Source: CAZVIJ01 sp964626735
GTDB lineage: Bacteria > Patescibacteriota > Dojkabacteria > JAOAGR01
Assembly: GCA_964626735.1 (NCBI GenBank)
Contig: CAZVIJ010000001.1
Coordinates: 34,194 to 98,193, forward strand
Length of the DNA stretch: 64,000 nt
Direction: 5' to 3'
This document shows positions 1-8,557 of this stretch, one piece after another. A program made the position numbers and the translations under genes. The notes beneath the pieces were generated by a model. It was not told where the DNA came from and searched no databases. It saw only the letters and a list, made by a program, of their open reading frames with translations. Every line of letters begins with the position of its first letter. Position 1 is the stretch's first letter.

Positions 1-2
1 CT

Positions 3-986
3 TTGGCAACGAAGGATTTCGGCGGCGCTGTCATGGGTATCGCAGGCGAGCTGGTGAAAGGCGTGATGGTCGAAGCGAAATATGAACGTAATAATACGAG
101 CAAGCCGATTGACCATAACGAATTGAATCTCGTCGCCGAGAAGATTACCGAAGAAGCCTACAAAGAGGCTCGCACCCTAGTATTCAACCATATCGGCGAT
201 ACGACCGGCGAGCTGACCAATATAGAAATGCTGAACCACGTCGTCGTCGAAGCGGAGATCGACGGCTTCAGGGTCGAGGATCCGATTGGAATGACGGGTA
301 GCGAAGCGAAAATCAAAATCTACTTTACGTTCGCGCCGGTACTCCATATCAACTACCTGAAAAACATAACCGATTCGATAGGGGTTAAGCTTCTCGGCAT
401 TATACCCCAACCGTTTGCGGTATCCCGATCTATTGCCGGTTCCCATGAGAGCAACTATTCGAGCATCATCATCGATGTCGGCGGAGGTACAACCGATATT
501 GCCGTAATCCAAAACGGCGTCGTTCTCGGTACGCACATGATCGCATTCGGCGGCCGCGTCTTTACCAAGCGAGTCGCCTCGGACCTGAAACTTACGCTAA
601 ACGAAGCTGAAGAGTTCAAGCTCAAGTATTCGAATGAAGAACTCGCGGTGAATAGGATTTCGGAAGTACGCGACTCGATTTCGAAAGACGTGCCAATTTG
701 GGCGTATGCCGTTTCTATCGGCTTAGAAGAATTCCTTGATGTCGTTTCGGGATTCCCGCATAGCATCTATTTGTGCGGAGGCGGCTCGCTGCTTCCTGAA
801 ATGAAGGACTCGCTCATCGAATTCCCGTGGACGAAAGAGCTACCGTTCAATCGATCGCCGAAAATAAATTACCTATACCCGAAAGACCTCGAGGGTATTA
901 TTGATAATCAGCATCTACTAAAATCAGTGGATGACGTGACTCCCGCGAGCATCGCGAGGTTTGCCCTGGAAATTCTAGATAATTAA
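3..986 (+). CDS. FtsA/PilM-like actin-fold ATPase, 5' end missing
   Basis: The reading frame is open to the window edge, so the true start lies upstream and about 327 C-terminal residues are visible. The actin/HSP70 ATPase fold is shown by the phosphate-2 motif DVGGGTTDIAV near visible residue 158 and the adenosine motif LCGGGSLLPE near residue 257. The segment LLGIIPQPFAVSRSIAG resembles the FtsA/PilM linker before phosphate-2. FtsA tethers the division ring to the membrane; PilM is the related cytoplasmic pilus-assembly ATPase. No C-terminal amphipathic FtsA helix is obvious. The gene ends six bases before the next one and heads a cluster with ftsE, ftsX and an EnvC-like protein, which fits a role in division or envelope assembly. 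Which subfamily it belongs to cannot be decided without the N-terminus. Confidence 0.75.
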   Translation: MATKDFGGAVMGIAGELVKGVMVEAKYERNNTSKPIDHNELNLVAEKITEEAYKEARTLVFNHIGDTTGELTNIEMLNHVVVEAEIDGFRVEDPIGMTGSEAKIKIYFTFAPVLHINYLKNITDSIGVKLLGIIPQPFAVSRSIAGSHESNYSSIIIDVGGGTTDIAVIQNGVVLGTHMIAFGGRVFTKRVASDLKLTLNEAEEFKLKYSNEELAVNRISEVRDSISKDVPIWAYAVSIGLEEFLDVVSGFPHSIYLCGGGSLLPEMKDSLIEFPWTKELPFNRSPKINYLYPKDLEGIIDNQHLLKSVDDVTPASIARFALEILDN

Positions 987-992
987 ACCATT

Positions 993-1820
993 ATGGATAG
1001 CGCAAAGATCTTTATTGATACTGACAACGAAATTACATTCATCCTCGAAAAAATTTTGAGCGCCAAGACCGAGCGCGTATCGCTCGTCATCCCAGACCGC
1101 GCTTCCGTGCTATCCTCGATTACCGGCTTGAAGCTTATCAAGCGGGTCGTCGATAAATCAGGCAAGCTGCTCGTACTCGTTACGCTCGATAGCGAAGGAG
1201 CAGAACTTGCCCGAAATGCCGGGCTGTTTGTCGTCGCTCGCGTCGGCGAAATTAATGAAATCATTTGGGAAAAAATTCAAAAGGCCAAATTCGAAGTTAT
1301 CAAGAAAGGTGTCAGGCCGTACTACATTCCCGATAAACTTCCGGAAGAGAAAAAGATAGAGTCGCATGCAGCTCCGAAACTCAAGGACTTAGTTCCACAG
1401 GATATCGATAAAGAAGAAATAGACGACGAAAAGGCAAATGAAGAGCTGGAAGCGATCGTTGAAGACTTGGAGGATGATCCGGTTACCGACGAGAAACAAG
1501 ACGAACAGGAGGAACAAGCCGCTACGCCGCAAATACAGATCGATATCGACGTAAACGATACTACAGAAATAGAGGAAGAAGCGGATGCTCCCGTTGCCGA
1601 AGCGATCGATGCCGATACAATCCAAAAAATCGAAGAAGACTACGAGGTAGAGAATATCGAAGCTCCCGAACCTTCGAAGCTCGAGGAGACCTACGAGCCG
1701 GAACCGGTGGTAGATAACGGCTTCAGGATAAGGAAAGTCGCGCCGAGGAGCTCCGGCATCTCCAATCTGTCGTTCAACGTCGGAAAAGACATCGGAGGAA
1801 AGTCTGAAAAAAAAAAGTAA
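993..1820 (+). CDS. Rossmann-like N-terminal domain plus acidic linker; probable front half of a frameshifted protein
   Basis: This 275-residue protein has an alpha/beta domain at residues 1-100 (about RVSLVIPDRASVLSSI, GKLLVLVTLDSEGAEL) and then a very acidic, low-complexity linker at about 110-240. It ends in EKKK at an A10 run. The stop TAA at 1818-1820 directly follows a heptamer of the form A AAA AAG (1811-1817). The -1 frame is open from there into the next gene. From memory, CPR proteins with this N-terminal domain usually continue into a membrane segment and a baseplate-J-like domain in one chain, so this is probably one half of a split or frameshifted gene. The ATG start at 993 lies six bases after the previous stop and a GATAAT hexamer is at 978-983. 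Confidence 0.7.
   Translation: MDSAKIFIDTDNEITFILEKILSAKTERVSLVIPDRASVLSSITGLKLIKRVVDKSGKLLVLVTLDSEGAELARNAGLFVVARVGEINEIIWEKIQKAKFEVIKKGVRPYYIPDKLPEEKKIESHAAPKLKDLVPQDIDKEEIDDEKANEELEAIVEDLEDDPVTDEKQDEQEEQAATPQIQIDIDVNDTTEIEEEADAPVAEAIDADTIQKIEEDYEVENIEAPEPSKLEETYEPEPVVDNGFRIRKVAPRSSGISNLSFNVGKDIGGKSEKKK
1807..1820 (+). promoter_or_regulatory. A10 slippery run and candidate -1 frameshift site
   Basis: Ten adenines at 1807-1816 are followed by G and the zero-frame stop TAA. The zero-frame codons are GAA AAA AAA AAG TAA. A -1 slip on A AAA AAG, or one extra A in the transcript, continues with GTA AAT TTT TCT and reads without a stop through 3346. The -1 frame opens only at the TGA at 1805-1807 and has no ATG before the GTG at 1904. 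A miscalled homopolymer would give the same picture. Confidence 0.5.
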
Positions 1821-1903
1821 ATTTTTCTAATGCGAGAGTCGGCCGAACTTCGGTCCCGACGCTCAACATCGTTACGAAATCCCTACTCGCTCGGGGCGGG
1901 GAA

Positions 1904-3346
1904 GTGCTCGGAAACCTTAAGAAAAATATTTCCAAACGATCGATAAAAAAGGAAATGGACAAAGATTTCAGGACAAGGCAAGGAGCAAGAACTTCAAAAC
2001 CTGCCGGAAGGTCGACTTCATTCACATCGGACTTCTCATCGTCCCAGCCGAAAGAGAGAAAAATCACCAAGCAGAATGCAAGTCGTTTTGCATCGAAATC
2101 CACCCCGGTATCGAGCAAACAAAGCAAGTCCTCCAATACCGGCTCGAAGCTTGCTGCTGTCGTCGGCATTATTGTGAAGTTCCTCAAATATCTCGTTTCG
2201 CCGGAATTGCTTCGCTCCAAGAAATTCCAATACTTGATGCTTCCGATCTTGATCATACTCATCGCCGGCGGATACGGATCGTATTGGTGGTTCTACAAGC
2301 AAACGAGCCTTTTCTCGGCGACAATCAAGTACAAATATATTCCGATCTCTGTCGCGAAGACCGTTTCTTCAACAGACGGGCAGCTGCAAACGACCAAGCT
2401 TTCCGCTGAAGAATCGACAACGGCGTATGCCGATACGACGGGGCAGAAGGCAACGGGCGGCCAGGCAACGGGAAGCGTTTCCATCTTCAATCCAACTACC
2501 GATATACGGGTTGTCCCGAAAGGAACAGTTCTCACCTGCATCTCTAATGTCTGCAACTCGCTCAAGTACATTACCGATGGAGATCTTAACCTCGGGCCGG
2601 GTTCATCGGAGGATGTCCGCATCTTGGCGGGAGATTTCGGAGAGAACTATAACGTCTCCGCGGGCGCAGGCAGGTTCAAGGTAGGCAACTTCGACCCGCA
2701 GGCGGAAATTCTCGCATCGAACGTAAAGCCGATAGCGGGAGGCACGCTGAAAGTTATGGTAAAGATTGTCAGCAAGGAGGATATCGCGAAAGCCGAGGAA
2801 GGCGCGCTCAAGGACCTCAAAACCAGGATCGTCGACAAGCTCAAAAACGACACGTCGTACAATACGACGTATACCCTCGCCGAAAGCTCAATCGCTATCG
2901 AGAAGACAGCGAGCACGCCCGACGTCGCCGAGGGGGCAGAAGCATCCATCGTGAACGTGACGGTTTCGGCGAAAGGCGTTGTCGATGCGTTCCAGAAATC
3001 GCAGATAGACGACATCCTTAACCACATGAAAGACGAATCTACTCCAAAAGGGTACTACCTCGACGAGAACTTCATGAAGGCCTCCTCAACGATCGTTAGC
3101 CAGAGCAAGGAAAAAATCGAGGTTAAGGTATCGCTCGAGACGATCGCGCGTCCCGATTTCAACATCGGTGAAATCAAGAACAAACTCGCCGGGAAACCGT
3201 ATACGAAGATCGACCAGCAATTCGCGACTATCGAGCATGTCGATTCGTACACTACCGATTTCGAGCCGAAGGGGTTGCCGAAGATGTTCTGGAAAGTCCC
3301 GACCGATACGAACAGGATCGTCATAAAAATACTCGCCGTACAGTGA
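1904..3346 (+). CDS. Membrane-anchored baseplate-J-like protein
   Basis: Read from the GTG at 1904 this is a 480-residue protein. It has a basic cytoplasmic stretch (1-95), one transmembrane segment near residues 111-130 (LMLPILIILIAGG), and a large extracytoplasmic part. The part around residues 185-290, with GTVLTC, YITDGDLNL, ILAGDFGENYNVSAG and a following AGGT, resembles the baseplate J/gp47 fold seen in many CPR surface proteins. The GTG has no good Shine-Dalgarno sequence, and the same frame is open back to 1808, so translation by frameshift from the preceding ORF (giving about 784 residues) is a real alternative. The function is unknown; the place next to ftsEX suggests an envelope role. 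Confidence 0.65.
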   Translation: MLGNLKKNISKRSIKKEMDKDFRTRQGARTSKPAGRSTSFTSDFSSSQPKERKITKQNASRFASKSTPVSSKQSKSSNTGSKLAAVVGIIVKFLKYLVSPELLRSKKFQYLMLPILIILIAGGYGSYWWFYKQTSLFSATIKYKYIPISVAKTVSSTDGQLQTTKLSAEESTTAYADTTGQKATGGQATGSVSIFNPTTDIRVVPKGTVLTCISNVCNSLKYITDGDLNLGPGSSEDVRILAGDFGENYNVSAGAGRFKVGNFDPQAEILASNVKPIAGGTLKVMVKIVSKEDIAKAEEGALKDLKTRIVDKLKNDTSYNTTYTLAESSIAIEKTASTPDVAEGAEASIVNVTVSAKGVVDAFQKSQIDDILNHMKDESTPKGYYLDENFMKASSTIVSQSKEKIEVKVSLETIARPDFNIGEIKNKLAGKPYTKIDQQFATIEHVDSYTTDFEPKGLPKMFWKVPTDTNRIVIKILAVQ

Positions 3347-3407
3347 TTTTCATTGTTAAACGAAGACGATTTTGGTATTTTATACGTGAATAAACCAAAA
3401 ACAAGCA

Positions 3408-4102
3408 GTGCTCAGTTTCGAAAATGTTACAAAAAAATATCATAGCAGCCAGGGCGGCAAATTGGCCCTCGATGATGTTTCGTTCGAGATCGAAGAAGGC
3501 GAGTTTGTCTTCCTTGTCGGACCTTCAGGCGCCGGCAAATCCACTGCCATCCGCTTGATCATCAAACAGGAAAACCCTTCCTCCGGACTCATCAAGTTCG
3601 AGGACAAGAAGGTAAATAAGCTGCGGGGAGGGAAGCTTGCACGGTACCGACGAGAACTCGGCATCGTTTTCCAGGATTTCAAGCTTCTCAACAGCAAGAC
3701 TGTCTGGGAGAACGTCGCATTCGTCTTGGAAGTCGGCAGCAAATCGAGCAAGGAGATTCGCGAGGCAGTCGATTACGTACTCGATCTCGTCGGACTCGTC
3801 GACAAGAAGCACGTATTCCCCGAAATGCTATCGGGAGGCGAGCAGCAACGCGTCGCAATCGCACGCGCCATCGTAACCGAACCGAAGGTTCTCATCGCGG
3901 ACGAGCCGACAGGTAACCTGGATAGGANNNNNNNNNNAACGCGTGGGATATCATTCAGCTTCTCAATAAAATTAACAATTGGGGGACAACGGTTATCGTC
4001 GCGACGCACGATAATGAAGTCGTCGACTCGCTCAACAAGCGCGTTATCGGCTTTGAAGGTGGAAAGATTACGAAAGACAGGGTTGGAGGCTATCATAAAT
4101 AA
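3408..4102 (+). CDS. ftsE: Cell division ATP-binding protein FtsE (interrupted by a scaffold gap)
   Basis: This is an ABC ATPase with Walker A GPSGAGKST (residues about 38-46), Q-loop FQDFKLL, signature LSGGEQQR and Walker B VLIADEPTGNLD. After a ten-N gap the frame changes and resumes as NAWDIIQLL and VIVATHDNEVV (H-loop), ending at TAA 4100-4102. Comparison with the usual FtsE spacing between the Walker B Asp and the Trp after it suggests that only about two bases are really missing. FtsE with FtsX controls periplasmic murein hydrolases during division. The start is GTG. The ftsX start lies six bases downstream, and an EnvC-like hydrolase follows, which is the classical FtsE-FtsX-EnvC arrangement. 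Confidence 0.95.
3928..3937. other. Scaffold gap (10 N) inside ftsE
   Basis: Ten Ns separate two reading frames of the same gene. The protein alignment expected for FtsE (Asp-x-x-x-x-Trp after Walker B) fits a true gap of about two bases. Confidence 0.99.
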
Positions 4103-4108
4103 AGTCCT

Positions 4109-5050
4109 ATGGTAAAAATACTCAGAGCATTTAAAACAGCATTCCAATATATGTTCAGGAATTTCGGCCTGAGCTTCGCTTCGATCGTCGTCATGACGCT
4201 TTCTTTTTTTATCGTCTCGATTGTAGGGCTTGCCTTTTACGGCTCTATTCGCCTAGTCCAGTATATCGACTCAAAGCCGGCATTAACCGTATTCCTGCGC
4301 GGCGACCTGACGAAAGACCAGGCGCAGCAGTTTACCGATATCGTGAACGGAACCGGCCTGGCGAGGAATATGACCATCAACGAAATCGAATTCTCGAAAG
4401 ACGACCTGTCCAAGAAATACCCCGATCTCGAAGGTACAATCAACGACCAGAACAAAACTATACTACCGGTCGTCACGTTCATCTACGGAAATTCCCAAGG
4501 CGACCTCTCGAAGCTCATCGACGTGCTCCAGCAGAACAAGAACTTCATGGAAAACATCGTCGACCGCAGGAATATCGATAAGGTCGGCTGGTACCGGTTC
4601 AATAGCGACCAGGCAGAGGTCATCCGCGATGCGAGCAATCTATTACGCACGTCCGGAATAGCGATAACGTTGTTCCTTTTCGTCATCTCGTCGGTTCTCA
4701 TCTTCATCACCATCAAGCTTGCGATCCAATACCATCGGCGCGAGCTGGAAATCATGAATCTCGTCGGTGCCGAAGGCTGGTTCATACGGCTTCCTTTCGT
4801 CGTCGACGGCATTATCTACGGCGTATTGGGAGGATTGCTCTCGACCAGCATCATATTCTTTTTCAAGAACATGATTATCCAGAAATCGCAAGGGTTGATA
4901 CCGCGTTTGAATTTGTTCTTCTCGGAAATACAGTGGCCGAATCTGACACCGGAACTGCTCGTCAAATTCATTCTCCTAACGTGTGCCGTCGGTGGAATCG
5001 TCGGTGCAATAAGCTCTTTCCTTGCTATTATCCGGTACGTCAAGAAATGA
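4109..5050 (+). CDS. ftsX: Cell division protein FtsX
   Basis: This 313-residue membrane protein has the FtsX layout: one N-terminal transmembrane helix (about 22-48, FASIVVMTLSFFIVSIVGLA), an extracytoplasmic domain of about 120 residues, then three helices (about 188-208, 233-255, 285-308) with the conserved juxtamembrane pattern RRELEIMNLVGA before the third. FtsX carries the signal from FtsE to a murein hydrolase activator outside the membrane. It starts six bases after ftsE and ends about 28 bases before the EnvC-like gene, so the three are likely co-transcribed. Confidence 0.95.
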   Translation: MVKILRAFKTAFQYMFRNFGLSFASIVVMTLSFFIVSIVGLAFYGSIRLVQYIDSKPALTVFLRGDLTKDQAQQFTDIVNGTGLARNMTINEIEFSKDDLSKKYPDLEGTINDQNKTILPVVTFIYGNSQGDLSKLIDVLQQNKNFMENIVDRRNIDKVGWYRFNSDQAEVIRDASNLLRTSGIAITLFLFVISSVLIFITIKLAIQYHRRELEIMNLVGAEGWFIRLPFVVDGIIYGVLGGLLSTSIIFFFKNMIIQKSQGLIPRLNLFFSEIQWPNLTPELLVKFILLTCAVGGIVGAISSFLAIIRYVKK

Positions 5051-5078
5051 TATACTCACTTGATAAGAGGTTTTGATC

Positions 5079-6585
5079 ATGAAACGACTGCTCAAGCAAC
5101 TCAACCTTTTAACCGCGATCAGCAAACTCTCACTCATTGCTTTGTTTACGGTATTTTCGTTTGGGCTCAACACGATGGTTAAGCCCGTGACCGTCACCCA
5201 CGCGGAAAACAAATCCCAATCCGAAATCGACGAATTGAATAAGCAGCTTGAGGAAACAAAGAAGAAGCTTGAGGATATCAAAAACCAAAAAGCGCAAGTC
5301 GTAAACCAGATCGCGAACGAATCGAAAAACCAAGGCAAGCTCAAGGGCGATGCCCAGTATATCGATAGCGTCATCGGCAAGAACGAACTGCAAGTCCAGG
5401 CTCTGCAACTCGATATCGACCAGCTCACTCTCCAGGTTAATCTTTTGCAAGACGAGCAACGACGAGCCGAATCGCAGCTTCGCGATCTTCAGGCAAAAAA
5501 AGATAATCTCGATAAAGAGCTCCAGGCTTCCATGAACCTACTGTACAAGATGGCGCTCGACACTCCTACCTTCCTCGAAAAGAACTCGAGCTTCGAGGAT
5601 TCCGTCGTCAATGAAGAAAAGCAGAAGACGGTAATCAAGATCGTCAAGGCCGATATCGAGGAAACGAAACGCATCGAGCAGGAAGTACAGGCGAAGCGCG
5701 ACGACATCGACTTTGCGCGTCTCAATACGCAGTACGCGCTGGCCTACCTGTCGGAAGTGCCAGAGGCAATCGCATTATGCGAGAGTGAGGCAGACGTGGT
5801 TGCGTGCGTCAAGTGGNNNNNNNNNNGTACAGGCGAAGCGCGACGAAATCGATGCGAAGGCGAAGCAGACGGCAGACGCCCAAACCCAAAAGGTTGCCCA
5901 GACGAACAACCTCAATATCCAGAAACAGGGTCTCGAATACCAGAAGAAAAACAAGCTTGCCCTTATCGAGCAGTCGAAGGCGCTGCAGAGCAACCTGTCG
6001 GAAAAGGACCAGCAGCTCGCGAAGGATATCGTCAACTACCAGCAGAAGCTACAGCAATTGATCAACTCGTTGTATTCCGCACCGCCATCAGGTTCGCCGG
6101 TAGCAGCAGGTCAGGTAATCGGGTTCCAAGGACGAACCGGCTTGAGCTGCGACTGGGTCAGCTCTGAACAGAAGGCTCAATTGCCCCAAAACAACTACTG
6201 CGGGTTTTTGGGCTCGAACTGGTACTATTACGATCCGATCAACTATCCAACGAAGGGCTCCCACCTCCACTTCGAATATTGGAAAGGCGGAAAGAAAGTC
6301 TATCCCGAGCAATTCCTATTCGGCGGCGCCGGGGAATTCGCGTATATGCCGATGTCTCCTATGGTCAAATCGCAAGGGTATCATGATGGCGGCGCAATCG
6401 ATCTCGCTTCAGCATACGGCAACCCGGTACGGGCAATAAAAGCCGGTAAAATACAGTACTACTGCGATTTATTCTCGGTCGACCCCGCATACGGAGCGGT
6501 CGTCTACCACAATGACGGGACGATTTCCCAATACTGGCATCTGCAGAAGAAGGCAGATTCTCCTCCATGCAAGAAACTCGGTTGA
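5079..6585 (+). CDS. EnvC-like coiled-coil protein with a circularly permuted M23 peptidase domain (contains a scaffold gap)
   Basis: The ATG at 5079 is preferred over a TTG six bases upstream because AAGAGG (5065-5070) sits eight bases before it. There is a hydrophobic signal/anchor segment (about residues 10-40), then a long coiled coil, as in EnvC and other FtsEX partners. The coiled coil spans a ten-N gap; the frames on both sides match if the true gap is a multiple of three, possibly zero. All M23 (LytM) elements lie in one unbroken frame after the gap, but in swapped order: first GQVIGFQGRTG and SHLHFEYWKGGKKVYP (about 6127-6306), then YHDGGAIDLASAYGNPVRA and YGAVVYHNDGTISQYWHL (about 6379-6543). 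The canonical domain has the reverse order. All three zinc/catalytic His motifs and the Asp are present. Total length is about 498 residues. Confidence 0.85.
5685..5846 (+). repeat. 20-base direct repeat bracketing a scaffold gap
   Basis: Copies at 5685-5704 and 5827-5846 are identical over 20 bases, both encoding VQAKRD in the coiled coil. The second copy abuts the N run. Confidence 0.9.
5817..5826. other. Scaffold gap (10 N) in the EnvC-like coiled coil
   Basis: The right flank begins exactly at the second copy of a 20-base direct repeat (5685-5704 and 5827-5846, encoding VQAKRD), which probably broke the assembly. The left flank ends on a complete codon, so a zero or multiple-of-three gap keeps the frame. 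Confidence 0.99.
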
Positions 6586-6597
6586 TCGAGGAGACTC

Positions 6598-8481
6598 CTA
6601 TAACCCGCAGCGTTTGAATTTCTTTTCAATATCGTACCTCGAATAGTCTTGAATCACCGGCCGTCCGTGTGGACAGTTATACGGATCTTCGCAGGTAAGC
6701 AAGTTCTTGAGGATTTTTACGATTTCGTCGTGGTTAAGCTTATCCCCAAACCGCACGGCGGTGTGGCAGGCAAGAATCGCGGCAATTTCGTGGAATATTG
6801 TATCCTTAATATTCGACAGTTCCTGGTGTTCAGAAAGATCCTCTAGCATTCGCTCAATTACTTTCGAGAAGTTGTCCATCTTCACGAATTCGGGAACTTG
6901 GGTAAACTTCACGTCGCTGGATCCGAAATGCTCAAACATAAATCCCATTTCTTCAAAAAGGGCACGGTTGTCGTCAAGTACCGCCAGCTCGTACTCTCCG
7001 AGCGTCAGTATTTCGGGAAACAAGAGCAGCTTTGAAGTGACTTTCTTCGAACGCAACTGCTTGAGGTAATATTCGTAATAGTAGCGCTCGCTTGCAGCAT
7101 GCTGGTCGATAATGAGTACGGATGTTTGATTCGCCGTGAGTATATACGAATTCAGAAGCTGGGTTGCGTTTGCCAGATCCAAATACATCTTCGGAGTTTC
7201 TTGCTCTTTCATCACTTCAGAGCTGAAGAGCAGGGCCTGTTCGGTAACAGTCTCAGGTTCCTTAATTTCTAGCGTATCGAACATGCTATCTTTTGTTTTC
7301 TCTCGAACCGGCTCATCATGAAGGAAACTTTCGAACTCATCCAAATCGGATTGTTTTACGGAAGGGGAATCGTCAAGCTTGAACGTTTGTGCGGATACGT
7401 CATTGCCTGAATTATCTGAAGATGATTCGATAGGGGGACGATCGTTCGTGTCTGCTACTTCCGCTGGCTTTTCCTGCAGCGAGGCAAGTTTAGCTTGCGT
7501 TTCTTCGCGAAGCGCTTTTACCAGATTGACATTGACTGCCGTCTTTACCGATTTATACACATCTGAAGGATTATCGAAGCGAACTTCTGTCTTACGGGGA
7601 TGCACATTGACGTCAACCCTCGAAGGATCCAGTGTAATGAAGACCACAAAACCCGGATATTGATTTTTCATAAGAAAGGTATCGTAGCCATCGACCACTC
7701 CTTTATATATGGCGCTGTCGTTTATGGTCCTGCCGTTCACGAACGTAAACTGGCTCGCTTTTGATTTGAGGAAGAACCGGGGATGCACCACGAAACCTTC
7801 AACGTGCACCTGCCCATCGTATAAAATGGGAATGAGGTTTGACGCATCGATCTTGAGGATTTGGGAAGCACGAGCTTTCGAATCTTCTGCGGGAAAATGT
7901 TTCGTTGATCCTTCGATATCGAGGGTAAAGGCTATATCAGGATTCGAAAGCGCGAACTTATTGAATATATCGGTCAGCGCCTTATTTTCCGTCGCTTTAG
8001 CCTTGAGGAATTTTTTTCGTGCCGGTACGTTCGAAAAAAGATCGAGGACCGAGATATCGGTTCCTTGGGAGATCGATGAAGGACGAATAGATACAATCTT
8101 GCCGTCCTGATAGATCACCTCGCTACCCATCTCGTCATGCGCATGTTTCGTGTGCAAGACTATTTTAGAGACGGACGATATTGAGGCGAGCGCCTCTCCC
8201 CTGAAGCCGTATGAATGAAGCGTGTTGAGATCGAGAATTTTTTCTAGCTTTGAAGTCGCATGTTTGAGAAAAACTCGTTCAAGATCGGCACGCTCAATTC
8301 CCGAACCATCATCGACAATTTGAATTTTCTCCGTTCCGAACTCTTTGATGTAAACCTTGATGTTCTTGCTGCCGGCATCGATGCTATTCTCGACGAGCTC
8401 TTTTATGACCGATGCGGGGCGTTCAACGACCTCGCCAGCGGCAATCTGGTTCACGACATCCTGGGGGAGAATATTGATCAT
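6598..8481 (-). CDS. mutL: DNA mismatch repair protein MutL with nicking-endonuclease motif
   Basis: The protein has 627 residues. The GHKL ATPase is clear at the N-terminus: motif I ELVENSIDAG, motif II DDGSGI and motif III GFRGEALASISS, with the second conserved domain ending in VDVNVHPRKTEVRF near residue 300. A low-complexity linker follows (about 330-430). The C-terminal dimer domain holds DQHAASERYYYE, which fits the DQHA-x2-E-x4-E endonuclease signature, plus ACHTAVRFGD and CPHGRP. This is the endonuclease type of MutL used by bacteria without MutH. mutS lies separately at 19.2 kb. The gene converges on the EnvC-like gene (12-base gap). Its promoter is predicted at 8490-8517, placing the start codon only eight bases from the -10 element. 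Confidence 0.97.
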   Translation of the reverse strand: MINILPQDVVNQIAAGEVVERPASVIKELVENSIDAGSKNIKVYIKEFGTEKIQIVDDGSGIERADLERVFLKHATSKLEKILDLNTLHSYGFRGEALASISSVSKIVLHTKHAHDEMGSEVIYQDGKIVSIRPSSISQGTDISVLDLFSNVPARKKFLKAKATENKALTDIFNKFALSNPDIAFTLDIEGSTKHFPAEDSKARASQILKIDASNLIPILYDGQVHVEGFVVHPRFFLKSKASQFTFVNGRTINDSAIYKGVVDGYDTFLMKNQYPGFVVFITLDPSRVDVNVHPRKTEVRFDNPSDVYKSVKTAVNVNLVKALREETQAKLASLQEKPAEVADTNDRPPIESSSDNSGNDVSAQTFKLDDSPSVKQSDLDEFESFLHDEPVREKTKDSMFDTLEIKEPETVTEQALLFSSEVMKEQETPKMYLDLANATQLLNSYILTANQTSVLIIDQHAASERYYYEYYLKQLRSKKVTSKLLLFPEILTLGEYELAVLDDNRALFEEMGFMFEHFGSSDVKFTQVPEFVKMDNFSKVIERMLEDLSEHQELSNIKDTIFHEIAAILACHTAVRFGDKLNHDEIVKILKNLLTCEDPYNCPHGRPVIQDYSRYDIEKKFKRCGL

Positions 8482-8489
8482 ACGTGGAA

Positions 8490-8517
8490 ATTATAATGTA
8501 ACGTAAAAAAGTTGAAA
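8490..8517 (-). promoter_or_regulatory. mutL promoter
   Basis: On the minus strand TTTCAA (8517-8512) and TATAAT (8495-8490) are separated by 16 bases. Transcription would begin about 2-3 bases before the mutL ATG, so the mRNA is near-leaderless. Confidence 0.55.
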
Positions 8518-8539
8518 GCGACATTTGTGAAATATTTAC

Positions 8540-8545
8540 TATAAT
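8540..8545 (+). promoter_or_regulatory. -10 element of the glycosyltransferase gene
   Basis: A perfect TATAAT lies directly before an in-frame GTG (8546) and 12 bases before an ATG (8558). A start at the GTG would place it inside the promoter, so the ATG at 8558 is preferred. No good -35 is seen at the standard spacing. Confidence 0.45.
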
Positions 8546-8557
8546 GTGAATGCTTAC

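Noticed and set aside
6586..6597. AGGAG-A-CTCCT palindrome between the EnvC-like gene and mutL, as a bidirectional terminator
   Set aside because: The arms are separated by a single base, so no stable hairpin can form, and no U run follows.
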